Positions 6,795 through 15,659 are shown, numbered from the stretch's first letter. The stretch: 34,167 nt of DNA from an uncultured Chlorobiales bacterium (GCA_938003965.1 CALKXI010000115.1:1-34167); one strand, 5' to 3'. The notes: a model not told the origin generated them from the letters alone. Translations and numbers: made by a program.

Positions 6795-8597
6795 TCAATT
6801 CAAATCGAACTGCAGCTCCGAGAACATTCGATAAACGCCATTCTCGCGCTCGATGAGTTCGTCGTGCGTGCCGACTTCGACCACTTCGCCATTTTGAACG
6901 ACGATAATCTTATCCGCCGTGCGCACAGTCGAAAGGCGATGCGCAATAATGAACGATGTTCGCCCTTGCATTAAGGTCTCGAGCGCGTCTTGAACGAGTT
7001 TTTCCGATTCGGAGTCGAGCGAACTGGTGGCTTCGTCTAAAATGAGAATCGCAGGATTTTTCAGGATAGCACGCGCAATGGCAACGCGCTGACGCTGTCC
7101 GCCCGAAAGTTTAATGCCACGCTCACCAACAACGGTTTTGTAGCCTTCGGGAAAACTCGTGATGAACTCGTGTGCATGCGCTTTTTTCGCCGCCTCGATG
7201 ATTTCGGCTTCGCTCGCAGTTGGGTTGCCATAAGCAATATTCTCAAAAATGGTTCCGCCGAAGAGCATCACATCTTGCGGCACGATGGCCATTTGGCGAC
7301 GCAGTTCCGAGAGCGCATACTCGCGCGAATCTTTGCCGTCGATTAAAATTCTGCCGCTATCGGGTTTGTAGAATTGCAAGAGAAGCGAGACAAGGGTTGA
7401 TTTCCCCGCACCGCTTTTTCCAACAAACGCCACACGCTCGCCCGCCTTGACTTCAAAGGAGATATTTTTCAAGACTGTAATTTCCTTGCGCGCAGGATAA
7501 CTGAACACCACATTTTCAAACTTCACATCGCCACGCACACGCATCGACGATTTCGCGTTGAGTTCAATCGGTTCAGGCGTTTCGCGCAAAATTTCTCGGA
7601 CGCGCTCGGTCGCGCCTAAGGCTCTTTGCACTTGGCTGTAAAGCTCGGCGAAACTGCCCATCGCTGCACCGACAAAGGTTGTGTAAAGAATAAACGAAGT
7701 GAGTTCGCCAACCGTGAGTTCGCCTGCTTGCACGATTTTCGCACCGACCCACAGCACCAAGACAATCGCACCGAATAACCCAAAAATGATAAACGAGATG
7801 AACGCCCCGCGATACTTTGCGCCCTTCAAAACCGTTTGCAAAAAAAAGTCAATGCTGGTTCGATATCGATTCACCTCGTAGCCTTCGTTGGCAAAGGCTT
7901 TGACATTCGTAATGCCTTGCAAGGTTTCTTCAACAATCGTGTTGGTATCGGCGAGTTTATCTTGCGCTTGGCGCGAGAACTTGCGAATTTTTCTGCCGAA
8001 GAAAACCGCAATCGCAATTAAAACAGGGAACGAGGAAAGCATCACGAGCGAGAGTTGCGGCGAGGTGATAAAAATCAACACAATGCCACCAATAAGAATC
8101 GCTGTTTGGCGCAAGAGTTGCGCGAGCGTTGCCGTGAGCACATCTTGAATTTGCGACAGGTCGGCGGCGATTCGGCTGGTGAGTTCGCCGACACGACGAT
8201 TAGCGAAAAACGACATCGGCAAGGAAATCAACGTTTGGTAGGTGTCTTTTCGCAAGTCTGCAAGGCTTCGCTCGCCGACTTCCACAAACCAAATCGATTG
8301 CACAAACGAAAACACAGCTTGAAGCGCAAGTGCAAGGATTAAAATCAACGCGATTGAGTCAATATCGCCGAAAAGCCCTTCGCCATTGCCCGATAGCGCA
8401 CTATCAACCAACTTGCCCGTGATGTAAGGAAACACCAACCCCAACAGGCTTGAACACAACAGTGCCACAAGCGCGAGCACAAACTTTGCCTTGTAGGGCG
8501 AAAGGTAGCGAAAGAGTTCAGCGACTTGTCTAAGAGATTCTTTGGTGAGTTTCGCTGGCGGAAGGTCTTCTTCTGACGTGCGTCTGTATCGTGCCAT
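6795..8597 (-). CDS. MsbA-like ABC exporter (fused permease and ATPase)
   Basis: A 600-residue half-transporter that would work as a homodimer in the inner membrane. Residues about 25-320 form the six-helix type-1 exporter domain (first helix KFVLALVALLCSSLLGLVF, plus the RRVGELTSRIAADLSQIQD coupling region). The ATPase domain follows: Walker A VGKSGAGKST, Q-loop IVPQDVMLFGGTIFENIAYG, signature LSGGQRQRVAIARA, Walker B LILDEATSSLD and the H-loop IIAHRLSTV. All catalytic residues are intact. It resembles MsbA/lipid A or multidrug exporters; the substrate cannot be told from sequence. It lies 37 bases downstream of the glycosyltransferase fusion on the same strand, which hints at a glycolipid or other envelope substrate, but this is inference. 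Confidence 0.93.
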   Translation of the reverse strand: MARYRRTSEEDLPPAKLTKESLRQVAELFRYLSPYKAKFVLALVALLCSSLLGLVFPYITGKLVDSALSGNGEGLFGDIDSIALILILALALQAVFSFVQSIWFVEVGERSLADLRKDTYQTLISLPMSFFANRRVGELTSRIAADLSQIQDVLTATLAQLLRQTAILIGGIVLIFITSPQLSLVMLSSFPVLIAIAVFFGRKIRKFSRQAQDKLADTNTIVEETLQGITNVKAFANEGYEVNRYRTSIDFFLQTVLKGAKYRGAFISFIIFGLFGAIVLVLWVGAKIVQAGELTVGELTSFILYTTFVGAAMGSFAELYSQVQRALGATERVREILRETPEPIELNAKSSMRVRGDVKFENVVFSYPARKEITVLKNISFEVKAGERVAFVGKSGAGKSTLVSLLLQFYKPDSGRILIDGKDSREYALSELRRQMAIVPQDVMLFGGTIFENIAYGNPTASEAEIIEAAKKAHAHEFITSFPEGYKTVVGERGIKLSGGQRQRVAIARAILKNPAILILDEATSSLDSESEKLVQDALETLMQGRTSFIIAHRLSTVRTADKIIVVQNGEVVEVGTHDELIERENGVYRMFSELQFDLN

Positions 8598-8634
8598 TGG
8601 TGTTTAATTTTCTTGAAGATACAATCAATCTGGC

Positions 8635-10575
8635 TCAACGGAGCAAGGCTTTCACGAGCAGTTCAACATCTAAACCGAGCGTCGAGTTTTTTGCATAAAA
8701 CACATCGAGCGATTCCTTATCAAGATGTTTGTTTTTTTGAAGCGACCACAAACTCCACACGCCAAGTTTTCCGACAAACACACCACTTTTTGAATAACCA
8801 TTGAACGATTCCGCCGCACCAATCCAAGTTTTTTGATTCGTCATGACTTGCCAAAGCGATTTGAAAATATGCTTATGTCCAACAAGAAATATCACAGGCG
8901 AAAGCAAAAGCATTATCGGCGCGAGAGCAAGGTCAAAAAGGCGTTTGCCAAGTTGGCGCGATTTGTGGGAAAGGTTGAACTCGACATCGGCAAGCGGCAC
9001 GCTCGAAGCCAATTCATCAATCGCACCTTTGCCAATCATTACGTCCATGCCTTGTGGCACGATTTTGAAATCCATCGCGCGACCGTTGCACCGCGTAATC
9101 GCGCTCAAGACTTGTGTGTTCGTCAAAGCAGGCGAAACGAAAATCAGTTCGCTAATCCGATTGATGCGCGTAATTTCATCAATGTTTTCAAGGCTTCCGA
9201 GCACACTGCCTGCGGGCAAGGTTTCCGAACCAAATTCATCTGTGGCGATAAATCCGACGATGTTGTAGTTCTTGCCGACTTCGTTCAAAAGTTTTTCCGC
9301 CACTTGTTTGGCGACTTCCTCTGTGCCAACAATTGCCACACGCTTTTCAGGCTCGAACGCGCCGCTTAAACTGCGTTGAATCATTACCCTTACCAACAGT
9401 CGCCACCCAAACACCAACGCAAAGAGCATCAAGTAAGAAAATCCAAGTCCTGCACGCGAAAAGGCAACCGCCTTGAAAAAAAAGTTGAACGTCGAAGAAA
9501 CTGCAAAGCCTGTGAGCAAGGCAGGAAAGAGTTTTTTGAGCGAATAAGTATAGCCTTCGCGATATTGCCCAAACGACACAAACGCCAAGAGTTGAACCAC
9601 CACATACACAGGCAACGCAAACTCCAAAAACGCTTCGGGATACTCATCGAACTTCCACTTGAAGCCGACCAAGCACGAAACCACCACACACAGCGCATCA
9701 ATCATCGGAACATACACATGCGCCAAGAGCCGCCGCAAAAACGCCAGCGATGCACGCGCATAAATGCCGGCTATTAAAATTGCTTCAAACCACTTCGACG
9801 AAGCGTAATACTTCCGCACGAAAATGAGCATCGCTTCATAAAACTGCACCACATAATTGAAACTCATTTTCTTCGCGCTCTCGCCTTTGTAGTGAATGAT
9901 TTGCGTGCCAGGGTAGTAGTAAATTTTCCAGCCTGCTTGCTTAATGCGATAACACCAATCCAAATCTTCGCCATACATAAAAAACGCCTCGTCGAAGAGT
10001 CCGACCGTTTCCAACACTTCGCGGCGCAAAAACATAAATGCGCCCATCAAGGCATCGACTTCGTAAGTCTCTTCGGTTGAAAGGTAGGTCAGGTTGTATC
10101 GCGCAAAGCGTTTGCTCTTTGGAAAGAGCCGCGAAAGCCCAACGATTTTGTAGAACGACACTTCGGGACTTGGGAAACTTCTTCGGCAAGAAAGTTGAAA
10201 TGTGCCATCTGCATTGAGCAACTTGCACCCTGCCGCGCCGATTTTTTCATCGGTTTTCATAAAGGCAATCATCTTTTCTAAGGTGTCTTCTTGCAGGAGC
10301 GTATCGGGGTTGAGCACAAGCACAAACTCGCCTTTGCACAAACGCAGGGCTTGATTATTGGCTTTGCCGAAACCAAAATTTTCTTTGTTCAAAATCAAGT
10401 GAATGTTTGGCGCGTTGAACTTCGCTTTGAGCATGGATTGTGTGCCGTCGACGGAGTTGTTATCGACGACGAAAATTTCACCGTCGATGTTCTGCATCGC
10501 TTTGAGAACGGAGTAAAGGCACTGCTCTAAAAACTCCTTGACATTGTAACTGACAATGACGATGGAAAGCGTCAT
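8635..10575 (-). CDS. GT2 glycosyltransferase fused to a polyprenyl-glycosylphosphotransferase-like module lacking its catalytic core
   Basis: A 646-residue fusion. Residues 1-270 are a GT2 rhamnosyltransferase-like domain: LSIVIVSYNVKEF, FVVDNNSVDGTQS, the DxD-like LVLNPDTLLQED, and YGEDLDWCYRIKQAGW. About 280-405 is hydrophobic (four or five helices). About 410-535 has the nucleotide-binding-like fold found in front of WbaP/WcaJ-type enzymes (RVAIVGTEEVAKQVAEKL). From about 540 comes KRLFDLALAPIMLLLSPVIFL, the usual entry of the sugar-phosphate transferase domain, but only about 100 residues follow instead of about 190. The K-x-R-S-M, D-E and R-x-x-x-D-E-L-P-Q motifs are gone, while the family's C-terminal edge (..DVFYAKNSTLGLDVELLVKAL) survives. 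The ATG overlaps the upstream stop (ATGA), fixing the start. The GT2 half is probably active. Confidence 0.85.
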   Translation of the reverse strand: MTLSIVIVSYNVKEFLEQCLYSVLKAMQNIDGEIFVVDNNSVDGTQSMLKAKFNAPNIHLILNKENFGFGKANNQALRLCKGEFVLVLNPDTLLQEDTLEKMIAFMKTDEKIGAAGCKLLNADGTFQLSCRRSFPSPEVSFYKIVGLSRLFPKSKRFARYNLTYLSTEETYEVDALMGAFMFLRREVLETVGLFDEAFFMYGEDLDWCYRIKQAGWKIYYYPGTQIIHYKGESAKKMSFNYVVQFYEAMLIFVRKYYASSKWFEAILIAGIYARASLAFLRRLLAHVYVPMIDALCVVVSCLVGFKWKFDEYPEAFLEFALPVYVVVQLLAFVSFGQYREGYTYSLKKLFPALLTGFAVSSTFNFFFKAVAFSRAGLGFSYLMLFALVFGWRLLVRVMIQRSLSGAFEPEKRVAIVGTEEVAKQVAEKLLNEVGKNYNIVGFIATDEFGSETLPAGSVLGSLENIDEITRINRISELIFVSPALTNTQVLSAITRCNGRAMDFKIVPQGMDVMIGKGAIDELASSVPLADVEFNLSHKSRQLGKRLFDLALAPIMLLLSPVIFLVGHKHIFKSLWQVMTNQKTWIGAAESFNGYSKSGVFVGKLGVWSLWSLQKNKHLDKESLDVFYAKNSTLGLDVELLVKALLR

Positions 10576-11777
10576 GGAATCGGTTGGTTTCTCGGTTGAA
10601 GCACAGCGGCGCAAGCGTAAAGTTCAAGCCACTCGATATCGAGTTTGAAGCGAATGTTCGCAATGTGTGTCAGCGCGTAGACGGCGGTAAAATAGCACAA
10701 CGTTAAGGCGAGCGAGATAGCAAAATGCCGATTGAGTTTCCACAGCCTTATCATTCCCCACATGAACAACACATTCAGCACAACAACGGGCAGAACGCGC
10801 ACCAACAAAAATTGAAGCGACATCTGCTCAAAATATCGTGGCGGAAATAGCCAATAAAGCACGGCTTGCCAAATTGTTTTTTGTGCGTAAAGCATCGGCT
10901 TGGCTTGAACGGCTTCGAGAAAGGCACTTTTGTAGTATGCTTCCATCGCCACATCGCCAAGTTTTTTGTGAAGTGAGTTTAACTGTTGGATTTTTTCAGA
11001 GTCAATAAACTCGAATTGATTAAGTCCGTTGTTGTCAGGAAGCAAGCCGACGTAAAGGTTCATATAAAACGGCGATTTCGTTGGAATGATTTTTTCAAAC
11101 ACGAGCCAGTTGCGTGCGGTCCAAATTGCAATCGGCAAGAGCATCAGCGCGAAAACAAGCATCAGCGATTTTATGCGCAAGCGCAGCATCAGCGCAAGGC
11201 TAACGGCAATCGGCACGAGTGCCGTTGGCTGTGTGAGCACCAGCGTTCCTGAAAGCAATCCAAACGCCGCAAGTCTGCGCGCACTCCAAGCAGATTTGAC
11301 AACGCCAATCAGCCCTTCAAGCCAAAGGAGCGCAAGCGGCACAAAAAGATTTGTGGCTTCAATCACGGTTGGATAGTAAAGGTAGGACGGATGAACGAGA
11401 AACAAGAGTGCGGCGAGTTTTCCTAACGGTTCCATTTCTAACGCTTTGCCAGTGCGCAAGAAAAAAATCGGCAGGAATGCAAAAACTGCGTGCTGAACAA
11501 GTGCCACAACGAGTTTCGCGCTTTCGCCGAAAAGCACCACAAACACAGCCAGAAACAAGGGATAAGCGGGGGCTTTGAGCGCGGTTAAGTGCCAATCGTT
11601 CTCGAATCCCCCGTAAGCAAAGCCGTCGCCGTGCGCAAGGTGCTGAGCGATGTTGAAATCTTCAACGGCGTGAATGTGAGGTTGGACGAGCCACAGAAAA
11701 CTCCATCGTGCAAGCAGTGAAATCGCGCAAAGCCTTGTGAGTAGAGGCAGGTTGAGCCGATTGAGCCACGCGCTCAT
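10572..11777 (-). CDS. GT39/ArnT-like polytopic membrane glycosyltransferase
   Basis: A 401-residue membrane protein with about ten hydrophobic segments, resembling the PMT/ArnT (GT39, GT-C fold) group. Those enzymes take a sugar from a polyprenyl-phosphate donor on the periplasmic side and move it to protein or lipid. The first extracytoplasmic loop has an acidic VEDFNIAQHLAHGDGFAYGG segment, in the place of the catalytic Asp region of GT-C enzymes, followed by LKAPAYPLFLAVFVVLFG. The open frame extends upstream, but ATG 11777 overlaps the stop of the preceding gene (ATGA), and the stop overlaps the next start in the same way, so the three genes are likely translationally coupled. A polyprenyl-phosphate-mannose synthase directly upstream fits a donor-transferase pair. 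The acceptor is unknown. Confidence 0.75.
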   Translation of the reverse strand: MSAWLNRLNLPLLTRLCAISLLARWSFLWLVQPHIHAVEDFNIAQHLAHGDGFAYGGFENDWHLTALKAPAYPLFLAVFVVLFGESAKLVVALVQHAVFAFLPIFFLRTGKALEMEPLGKLAALLFLVHPSYLYYPTVIEATNLFVPLALLWLEGLIGVVKSAWSARRLAAFGLLSGTLVLTQPTALVPIAVSLALMLRLRIKSLMLVFALMLLPIAIWTARNWLVFEKIIPTKSPFYMNLYVGLLPDNNGLNQFEFIDSEKIQQLNSLHKKLGDVAMEAYYKSAFLEAVQAKPMLYAQKTIWQAVLYWLFPPRYFEQMSLQFLLVRVLPVVVLNVLFMWGMIRLWKLNRHFAISLALTLCYFTAVYALTHIANIRFKLDIEWLELYACAAVLQPRNQPIP

Positions 11778-12583
11778 AACTTCCCGAACAGACTGCGCAA
11801 TTTGAGCGACCAGACCATCCAAATGGCTTCCCAAATAATTTTCTTCGACATTTTGGATTTGCCGACGGTTCTATCGATGAACACAATCGGAATTTCTTTG
11901 ATGCGAAATCCGCGATGCCAAGTTTTGAAGTTCATTTCAATTTGAAACGAGTAGCCGCCGCTTCGGACGTTATCCAAGTCTAAGGTTTCGAGCACTTCAC
12001 GGCGGAAGAGTTTGAATCCGCCTGTTGGGTCTTGAATCGGCATGCCGGTGATGATGCGCGTGTAGAGGCTTGCGCCGACGGAAAGAAACAAGCGCGAGAG
12101 CGGCCAGTTGACGACATTAGCGACAGAGCCAACATAGCGCGAGCCAATCACTAAATCGGCTTCTTTGATAGCGGAAAGAAAGAGCGGAATCACGCGCGGG
12201 TCGTGTGAAAGGTCAGCGTCCATTTCCATCACGAAGTCGTAGCCATGCTCGAGGGCAAATTTGAATCCGCACACGTAAGCCGTTCCAAGCCCAAGTTTGC
12301 CTTCGCGCTCGATGAGATGCACCCGCATGTTTTGAGCGGCAATTTCTCTGACTACATCGGCGGTGCCGTCGGGCGAGTTATCATCAACGACCAATACATC
12401 GACATCAGGCAGTTCCAAACTGAAAATAATTTCTAACACAAGGCGAATGTTTTCCGCCTCGTTGTAGGTGGGGATAATGACCAGCGTTTTGCCTTCTGCT
12501 AAATCTTGCACAGGCGGAAGCGAAAAGCCGATGGTCGAGAGTTGAGAAAATTTTTTGATTGACGTCATTGCTGAAAGAGGCAT
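11774..12583 (-). CDS. Polyprenyl-phosphate mannose synthase-like glycosyltransferase (DPM1/Ppm1 type GT2)
   Basis: A single-domain GT2 enzyme of about 270 residues, with no C-terminal membrane domain. It matches the dolichol/polyprenol-phosphate mannose synthase group: LVIIPTYNEAENI, VLVVDDNSPDGTADVV, the metal-binding EMDADLSHDP, LVIGSRYVGS, DPTGGFKLFRREVLE and GYSFQIEMNFK. Such enzymes transfer mannose (or a related hexose) from its nucleotide sugar to a polyprenyl phosphate at the cytoplasmic face. ATG 12583 is chosen; ATG 12568 (MTSIKKF) is equally possible, and the frame is open to 12655 without family support. It is first in a four-gene minus-strand cluster and lies just beyond a strong terminator, so its promoter should be in 12584-12668. 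Confidence 0.88.
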   Translation of the reverse strand: MPLSAMTSIKKFSQLSTIGFSLPPVQDLAEGKTLVIIPTYNEAENIRLVLEIIFSLELPDVDVLVVDDNSPDGTADVVREIAAQNMRVHLIEREGKLGLGTAYVCGFKFALEHGYDFVMEMDADLSHDPRVIPLFLSAIKEADLVIGSRYVGSVANVVNWPLSRLFLSVGASLYTRIITGMPIQDPTGGFKLFRREVLETLDLDNVRSGGYSFQIEMNFKTWHRGFRIKEIPIVFIDRTVGKSKMSKKIIWEAIWMVWSLKLRSLFGKL

Positions 12584-12668
12584 CTGTTCATGAGCCTTTC
12601 GGAAAAAAAGCATTTTTAGATTCAGATACAAGTTTATGCACCAGCACGGTTTCAACGCGCATAATTAA

Positions 12669-12706
12669 AAAGGCAAACACGTTTCATTGGAAACCTGTTT
12701 GCCTTT
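12669..12706 (-). terminator. Strong hairpin terminator downstream of the MalK-like gene
   Basis: AAAGGCAAACA (12669-12679) pairs perfectly with TGTTTGCCTTT (12696-12706). Inside, after one C/C mismatch, GTTTC pairs with GAAAC around an ATTG tetraloop, so about 16 base pairs form. On the minus strand the stem runs into a T-rich tail (TTTTTAATTAT), as in an intrinsic terminator for the gene ending at 12749. It separates that gene from the glycan cluster. Confidence 0.85.
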
Positions 12707-12748
12707 CAAACGATGAAGAAAAGAACACAAACCTTTTGCACGCAAGTT

Positions 12749-13864
12749 TCAGGTGAGTGCTTTTTCGGTTTGTTTATCGAAGAAGTGAACTTTTTCGGTG
12801 TTCAACTCAAATTCAAATTCTGTTCCGACCTCGGGCACTTGTCGCGCGTCGATGCGGGCAACGAACTGTCCGTTATCTGCCGCACTTGGAAGGTTGAAGT
12901 AAAGAAAAATTTCGTTGCCCATCGGCTCAACGACTTCTAAGTTCAATTTCCCTTTTACGCCAGTTGCGACGCGCTTTTGAGAAGCGTCGTAGATGTCTTC
13001 GGGACGGATGCCGAGCGTTACTTCTTTGCCTGCGTGCATTTCTAATTTCTTTGCCAAGTGTTCGGGCAACGGAAACTCTAACTTTCCTGATTTATCTCTG
13101 AACATCAGCGTGCCATTTTTGTAGAGCACACCGTCGACGAAGTTCATAGCAGGGCTTCCGATAAAGCCTGCGACGAATCGGTTGGCAGGGTAATTGTAGA
13201 GGTTGAGCGGCGTATCGATTTGCTGAATGTATCCGTCTTTCATGACGACGATTCTATCCGCCATGGTCATGGCTTCGACTTGGTCGTGCGTTACATAAAT
13301 CATCGTGGAGCCCAGCATTTTGTGAAGGCGAGAAATTTCGGTGCGTGTATGAACGCGCATTTTGGCGTCAAGGTTGGAGAGCGGCTCATCAAAGAGAAAG
13401 ACTTTCGGTTTGCGGACGATAGCTCTACCGAGCGCCACGCGCTGACGCTGTCCGCCTGAAAGGGCTTTGGGTTTTCGGTCGAGGTATTGGGTTAATCCAA
13501 GGATTCGTGCGGCTTCATCGACGCGGCGTTTGATTTCATCTTTGGGATACTTGCGCAGTTCCAATCCAAACGCCATGTTCTCAAACACTGACATGTGCGG
13601 GTAGAGCGCATAGTTTTGAAACACCATCGCAATGTCGCGGTCTTTGGGCGGAACATCGTTCATTTTCGCGCCATCAATCAGCAAGTCGCCAGATGTAATT
13701 TCTTCTAATCCTGCAATCATCCTTAGCGTTGTAGACTTGCCGCACCCTGAGGGACCGACCAGCACTACGAACTCTTTATCTTTGACTTCCAGATTAAAGT
13801 TGTGGACGGTTTTCACGCCGCCTTCATAGACTTTTTCGACGTTGTGTAGAACGACGCTTGCCAT
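12749..13864 (-). CDS. MalK/UgpC-type sugar ABC transporter ATPase, without permease genes nearby
   Basis: A 371-residue ATP-binding subunit of the carbohydrate-importer class. Seen in order: Walker [12 protein letters not shown]-loop VFQNYALYPHMSVFENMAFGL, signature LSGGQRQRVALGRAIVRKP, Walker B VFLFDEPLSNLDAKMR, H-loop YVTHDQVEAMTMADRI, then the C-terminal TOBE/regulatory region with VTLGIRPEDIYDA. Length and C-terminal domain match MalK, UgpC and MsmK. The neighbours are a lytic transglycosylase and glycosyltransferases, with no permease or binding protein in the window. It may therefore serve several importers, as MsiK and MsmK do; that is inference. It has its own candidate promoter (13913-13941) and terminator (12669-12706), so it looks monocistronic. 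Confidence 0.93.
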   Translation of the reverse strand: MASVVLHNVEKVYEGGVKTVHNFNLEVKDKEFVVLVGPSGCGKSTTLRMIAGLEEITSGDLLIDGAKMNDVPPKDRDIAMVFQNYALYPHMSVFENMAFGLELRKYPKDEIKRRVDEAARILGLTQYLDRKPKALSGGQRQRVALGRAIVRKPKVFLFDEPLSNLDAKMRVHTRTEISRLHKMLGSTMIYVTHDQVEAMTMADRIVVMKDGYIQQIDTPLNLYNYPANRFVAGFIGSPAMNFVDGVLYKNGTLMFRDKSGKLEFPLPEHLAKKLEMHAGKEVTLGIRPEDIYDASQKRVATGVKGKLNLEVVEPMGNEIFLYFNLPSAADNGQFVARIDARQVPEVGTEFEFELNTEKVHFFDKQTEKALT

Positions 13865-13912
13865 AGAAAAACGACATTGGAAAAGGTTACTCGAAGTTTT
13901 GTGTTACGGAAG

Positions 13913-13941
13913 AATATACACACGCAGTTTTTCGTTACCAA
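13913..13941 (-). promoter_or_regulatory. Candidate sigma-70-type promoter for the MalK-like gene
   Basis: On the minus strand TTGGTA (13941-13936) is followed by a 17-base spacer and TATATT (13918-13913), close to the -35/-10 consensus at ideal spacing. Transcription would begin near 13906, about 40 bases before the ATG. It lies in the 87-base gap after the lytic transglycosylase gene. Confidence 0.5.
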
Positions 13942-13951
13942 TGCGTGGCGA

Positions 13952-15562
13952 TTACTTGCGCGTTTCTCTCGAGGCGGATGCCATTGAACTTTTGTAGGTC
14001 TTGGTGCGCTTGTATCGGCGTCCGTAGCGCATTGCACTTGCACTTTCGTCGCTCAAATCTGCTCTTGAAAACGTGTATTGTTTGGCGACTTCTGCATTCA
14101 CAGGAATCATCAATACTGTGCCTTTTTGGAGCGTCCAGCTTTTCAGCCCGTTGAACGCGTAAAGTTGATTGGCGTCGACTTGGTATTTTTTCGCTAAGGC
14201 TTTTACTGACTCGCCACCACGCGCTTTGTGCACAATGAAGTGTTTGCGCTCGGAAGGCGGTAGGTGCGTCATGCCGATTTCAATATCGTTCAGTCGGTTC
14301 AGTGGCACAACGAGCGGATAGTTGTCGTAAGCCGGTGGCGTAATACCTTTGACAAGTTCAGGATTGAGAAGCATCAGCGTGTCAAGCGAAATGCGCGAAT
14401 AGTATGCAATTGTTGAAAGTGGAATGCCTTGTGGCACAGGAAATTTGACAATCGGAATTGGCTCTTTGTAGCATATCGGTTCGAAGCCGAATCGTTCAGG
14501 GTTCATGGCAATAATCGTTGCAGCAATAAAGCGTGGTGCGTATTCTTTCGTTTCGCGTCGGAAGTATTTGCGCACCTTCCAAAAATCTTTGGACTTGGCT
14601 TGTTTGATGGCGCGATTAACCTTTCCACTGCCAGCATTGTAGGCGGAAAGCGCTAAATACCAATCGCAATATGCTTCATAGAGGCTTTTGAGAAAGCGCA
14701 TAGCAGCGCGAGTTGATTTTTCAAGATTGCGCCGTTCATCAAACCATTGGTTGCCCTCGAGGTCATATAATTTTCCCGTCGGTTTAATGAACTGCCACAT
14801 GCCGAGTGCGTTGGCACGGCTGTGTGCGTGCGGATTGACACCGCTTTCAACAATGGCAAGGTTGATGATTTCAGGCGGCATCCCTTCTTCAGCAATAATG
14901 CGTTCAATCATCGGAAAGTAAATTTCCGCGCGTTTCAAGTAGCGTTGAAAATGCTCCTTGTGGCGCGTGCTGAAATAAGTGATGAACTTTTTGACTTCAT
15001 CGTTGAGCTCCATCGGAATGGTCGTTTTCGGCATAATGAATCCCAAAAACTTGCTTTCATCGACCGTGATTGCATCGACTTTTCCGAACAAGCGCTCGTG
15101 AATGGCGAGTGCAGGGTTATCGCTGTCTAATTCGCAAAGTGGCTGAATGTATCGGTGGTAGGTCTGAAGCGCGTAAAGGGCTAATCCGCACAAGGTTGAA
15201 TCGGTTTCGCACTTGTCGCTTTCAGCCAGTTCGTTGATGAGCTCGAAGACTTGCATCAAGGAGATTCGTGCAGAGTCGCGCGCCGTGTTGATTTGGCTTA
15301 ACGCCAAGTCATAAAGTCTGCTGACTTCGGCGATTTTGCCTTTGCGTTTGCGAGCAGCGTTGCGCAGTTCGGCTTCTTTGAGCCTTATGGCTTCGATTGA
15401 ATCGCGTTGCGCTATGCGTGCAAGCGAATCGAGCACATGCAGCGAATCCATTTTACTTTGTCCTGAAACAGGACGCATCGTCTCTTTCGTAGATGAACAG
15501 CCTACTGTTAGCATACTGCTCAAACATAGCAATGCGCAAACGCTCTTTGCGAAATTTTTCAT
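13952..15562 (-). CDS. MltD-like membrane-bound lytic murein transglycosylase with LysM domains (lipoprotein)
   Basis: A 536-residue envelope enzyme that would cleave peptidoglycan glycan strands. The N-terminus MKNFAKSVCALLCLSSMLTVGCSS is a lipoprotein signal with lipobox LTVGC, which favours ATG 15562 over the longer open frame to 15613. A charged helical region (residues about 40-130) is followed by the SLT domain: GMPPEIINLAIVESGVNPHAHS with catalytic E239, ALGMWQFIKPTGK and ALSAYNAGSGKVNRAI. Two LysM-type repeats follow, one around IPLSTIAYYSRISLDTLMLLN and one in the C-terminal VHKARGGESVKALAKKYQVD region. The order signal - SLT - LysM matches MltD. It faces the DUF151 gene across a 236-base divergent intergenic region. 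Confidence 0.93.
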   Translation of the reverse strand: MKNFAKSVCALLCLSSMLTVGCSSTKETMRPVSGQSKMDSLHVLDSLARIAQRDSIEAIRLKEAELRNAARKRKGKIAEVSRLYDLALSQINTARDSARISLMQVFELINELAESDKCETDSTLCGLALYALQTYHRYIQPLCELDSDNPALAIHERLFGKVDAITVDESKFLGFIMPKTTIPMELNDEVKKFITYFSTRHKEHFQRYLKRAEIYFPMIERIIAEEGMPPEIINLAIVESGVNPHAHSRANALGMWQFIKPTGKLYDLEGNQWFDERRNLEKSTRAAMRFLKSLYEAYCDWYLALSAYNAGSGKVNRAIKQAKSKDFWKVRKYFRRETKEYAPRFIAATIIAMNPERFGFEPICYKEPIPIVKFPVPQGIPLSTIAYYSRISLDTLMLLNPELVKGITPPAYDNYPLVVPLNRLNDIEIGMTHLPPSERKHFIVHKARGGESVKALAKKYQVDANQLYAFNGLKSWTLQKGTVLMIPVNAEVAKQYTFSRADLSDESASAMRYGRRYKRTKTYKSSMASASRETRK

Positions 15563-15659
15563 GCCATTCTTGGTTGAAGTGTTGAACCTTGCTGTTCGTT
15601 GTGTGATTGGCAAAATAAAGCATTGTCAGTATTTTTCGTGAAACATTTTCCTTGTAATG

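Noticed and set aside
8833-9369. 178-codon open frame antisense to the GT2 fusion gene
   Set aside because: Low-complexity basic translation with no family resemblance; it mirrors the codon pattern of the real gene on the other strand.
15563-15613. Longer start for the lytic transglycosylase
   Set aside because: It would bury the lipoprotein signal peptide 17 residues inside.
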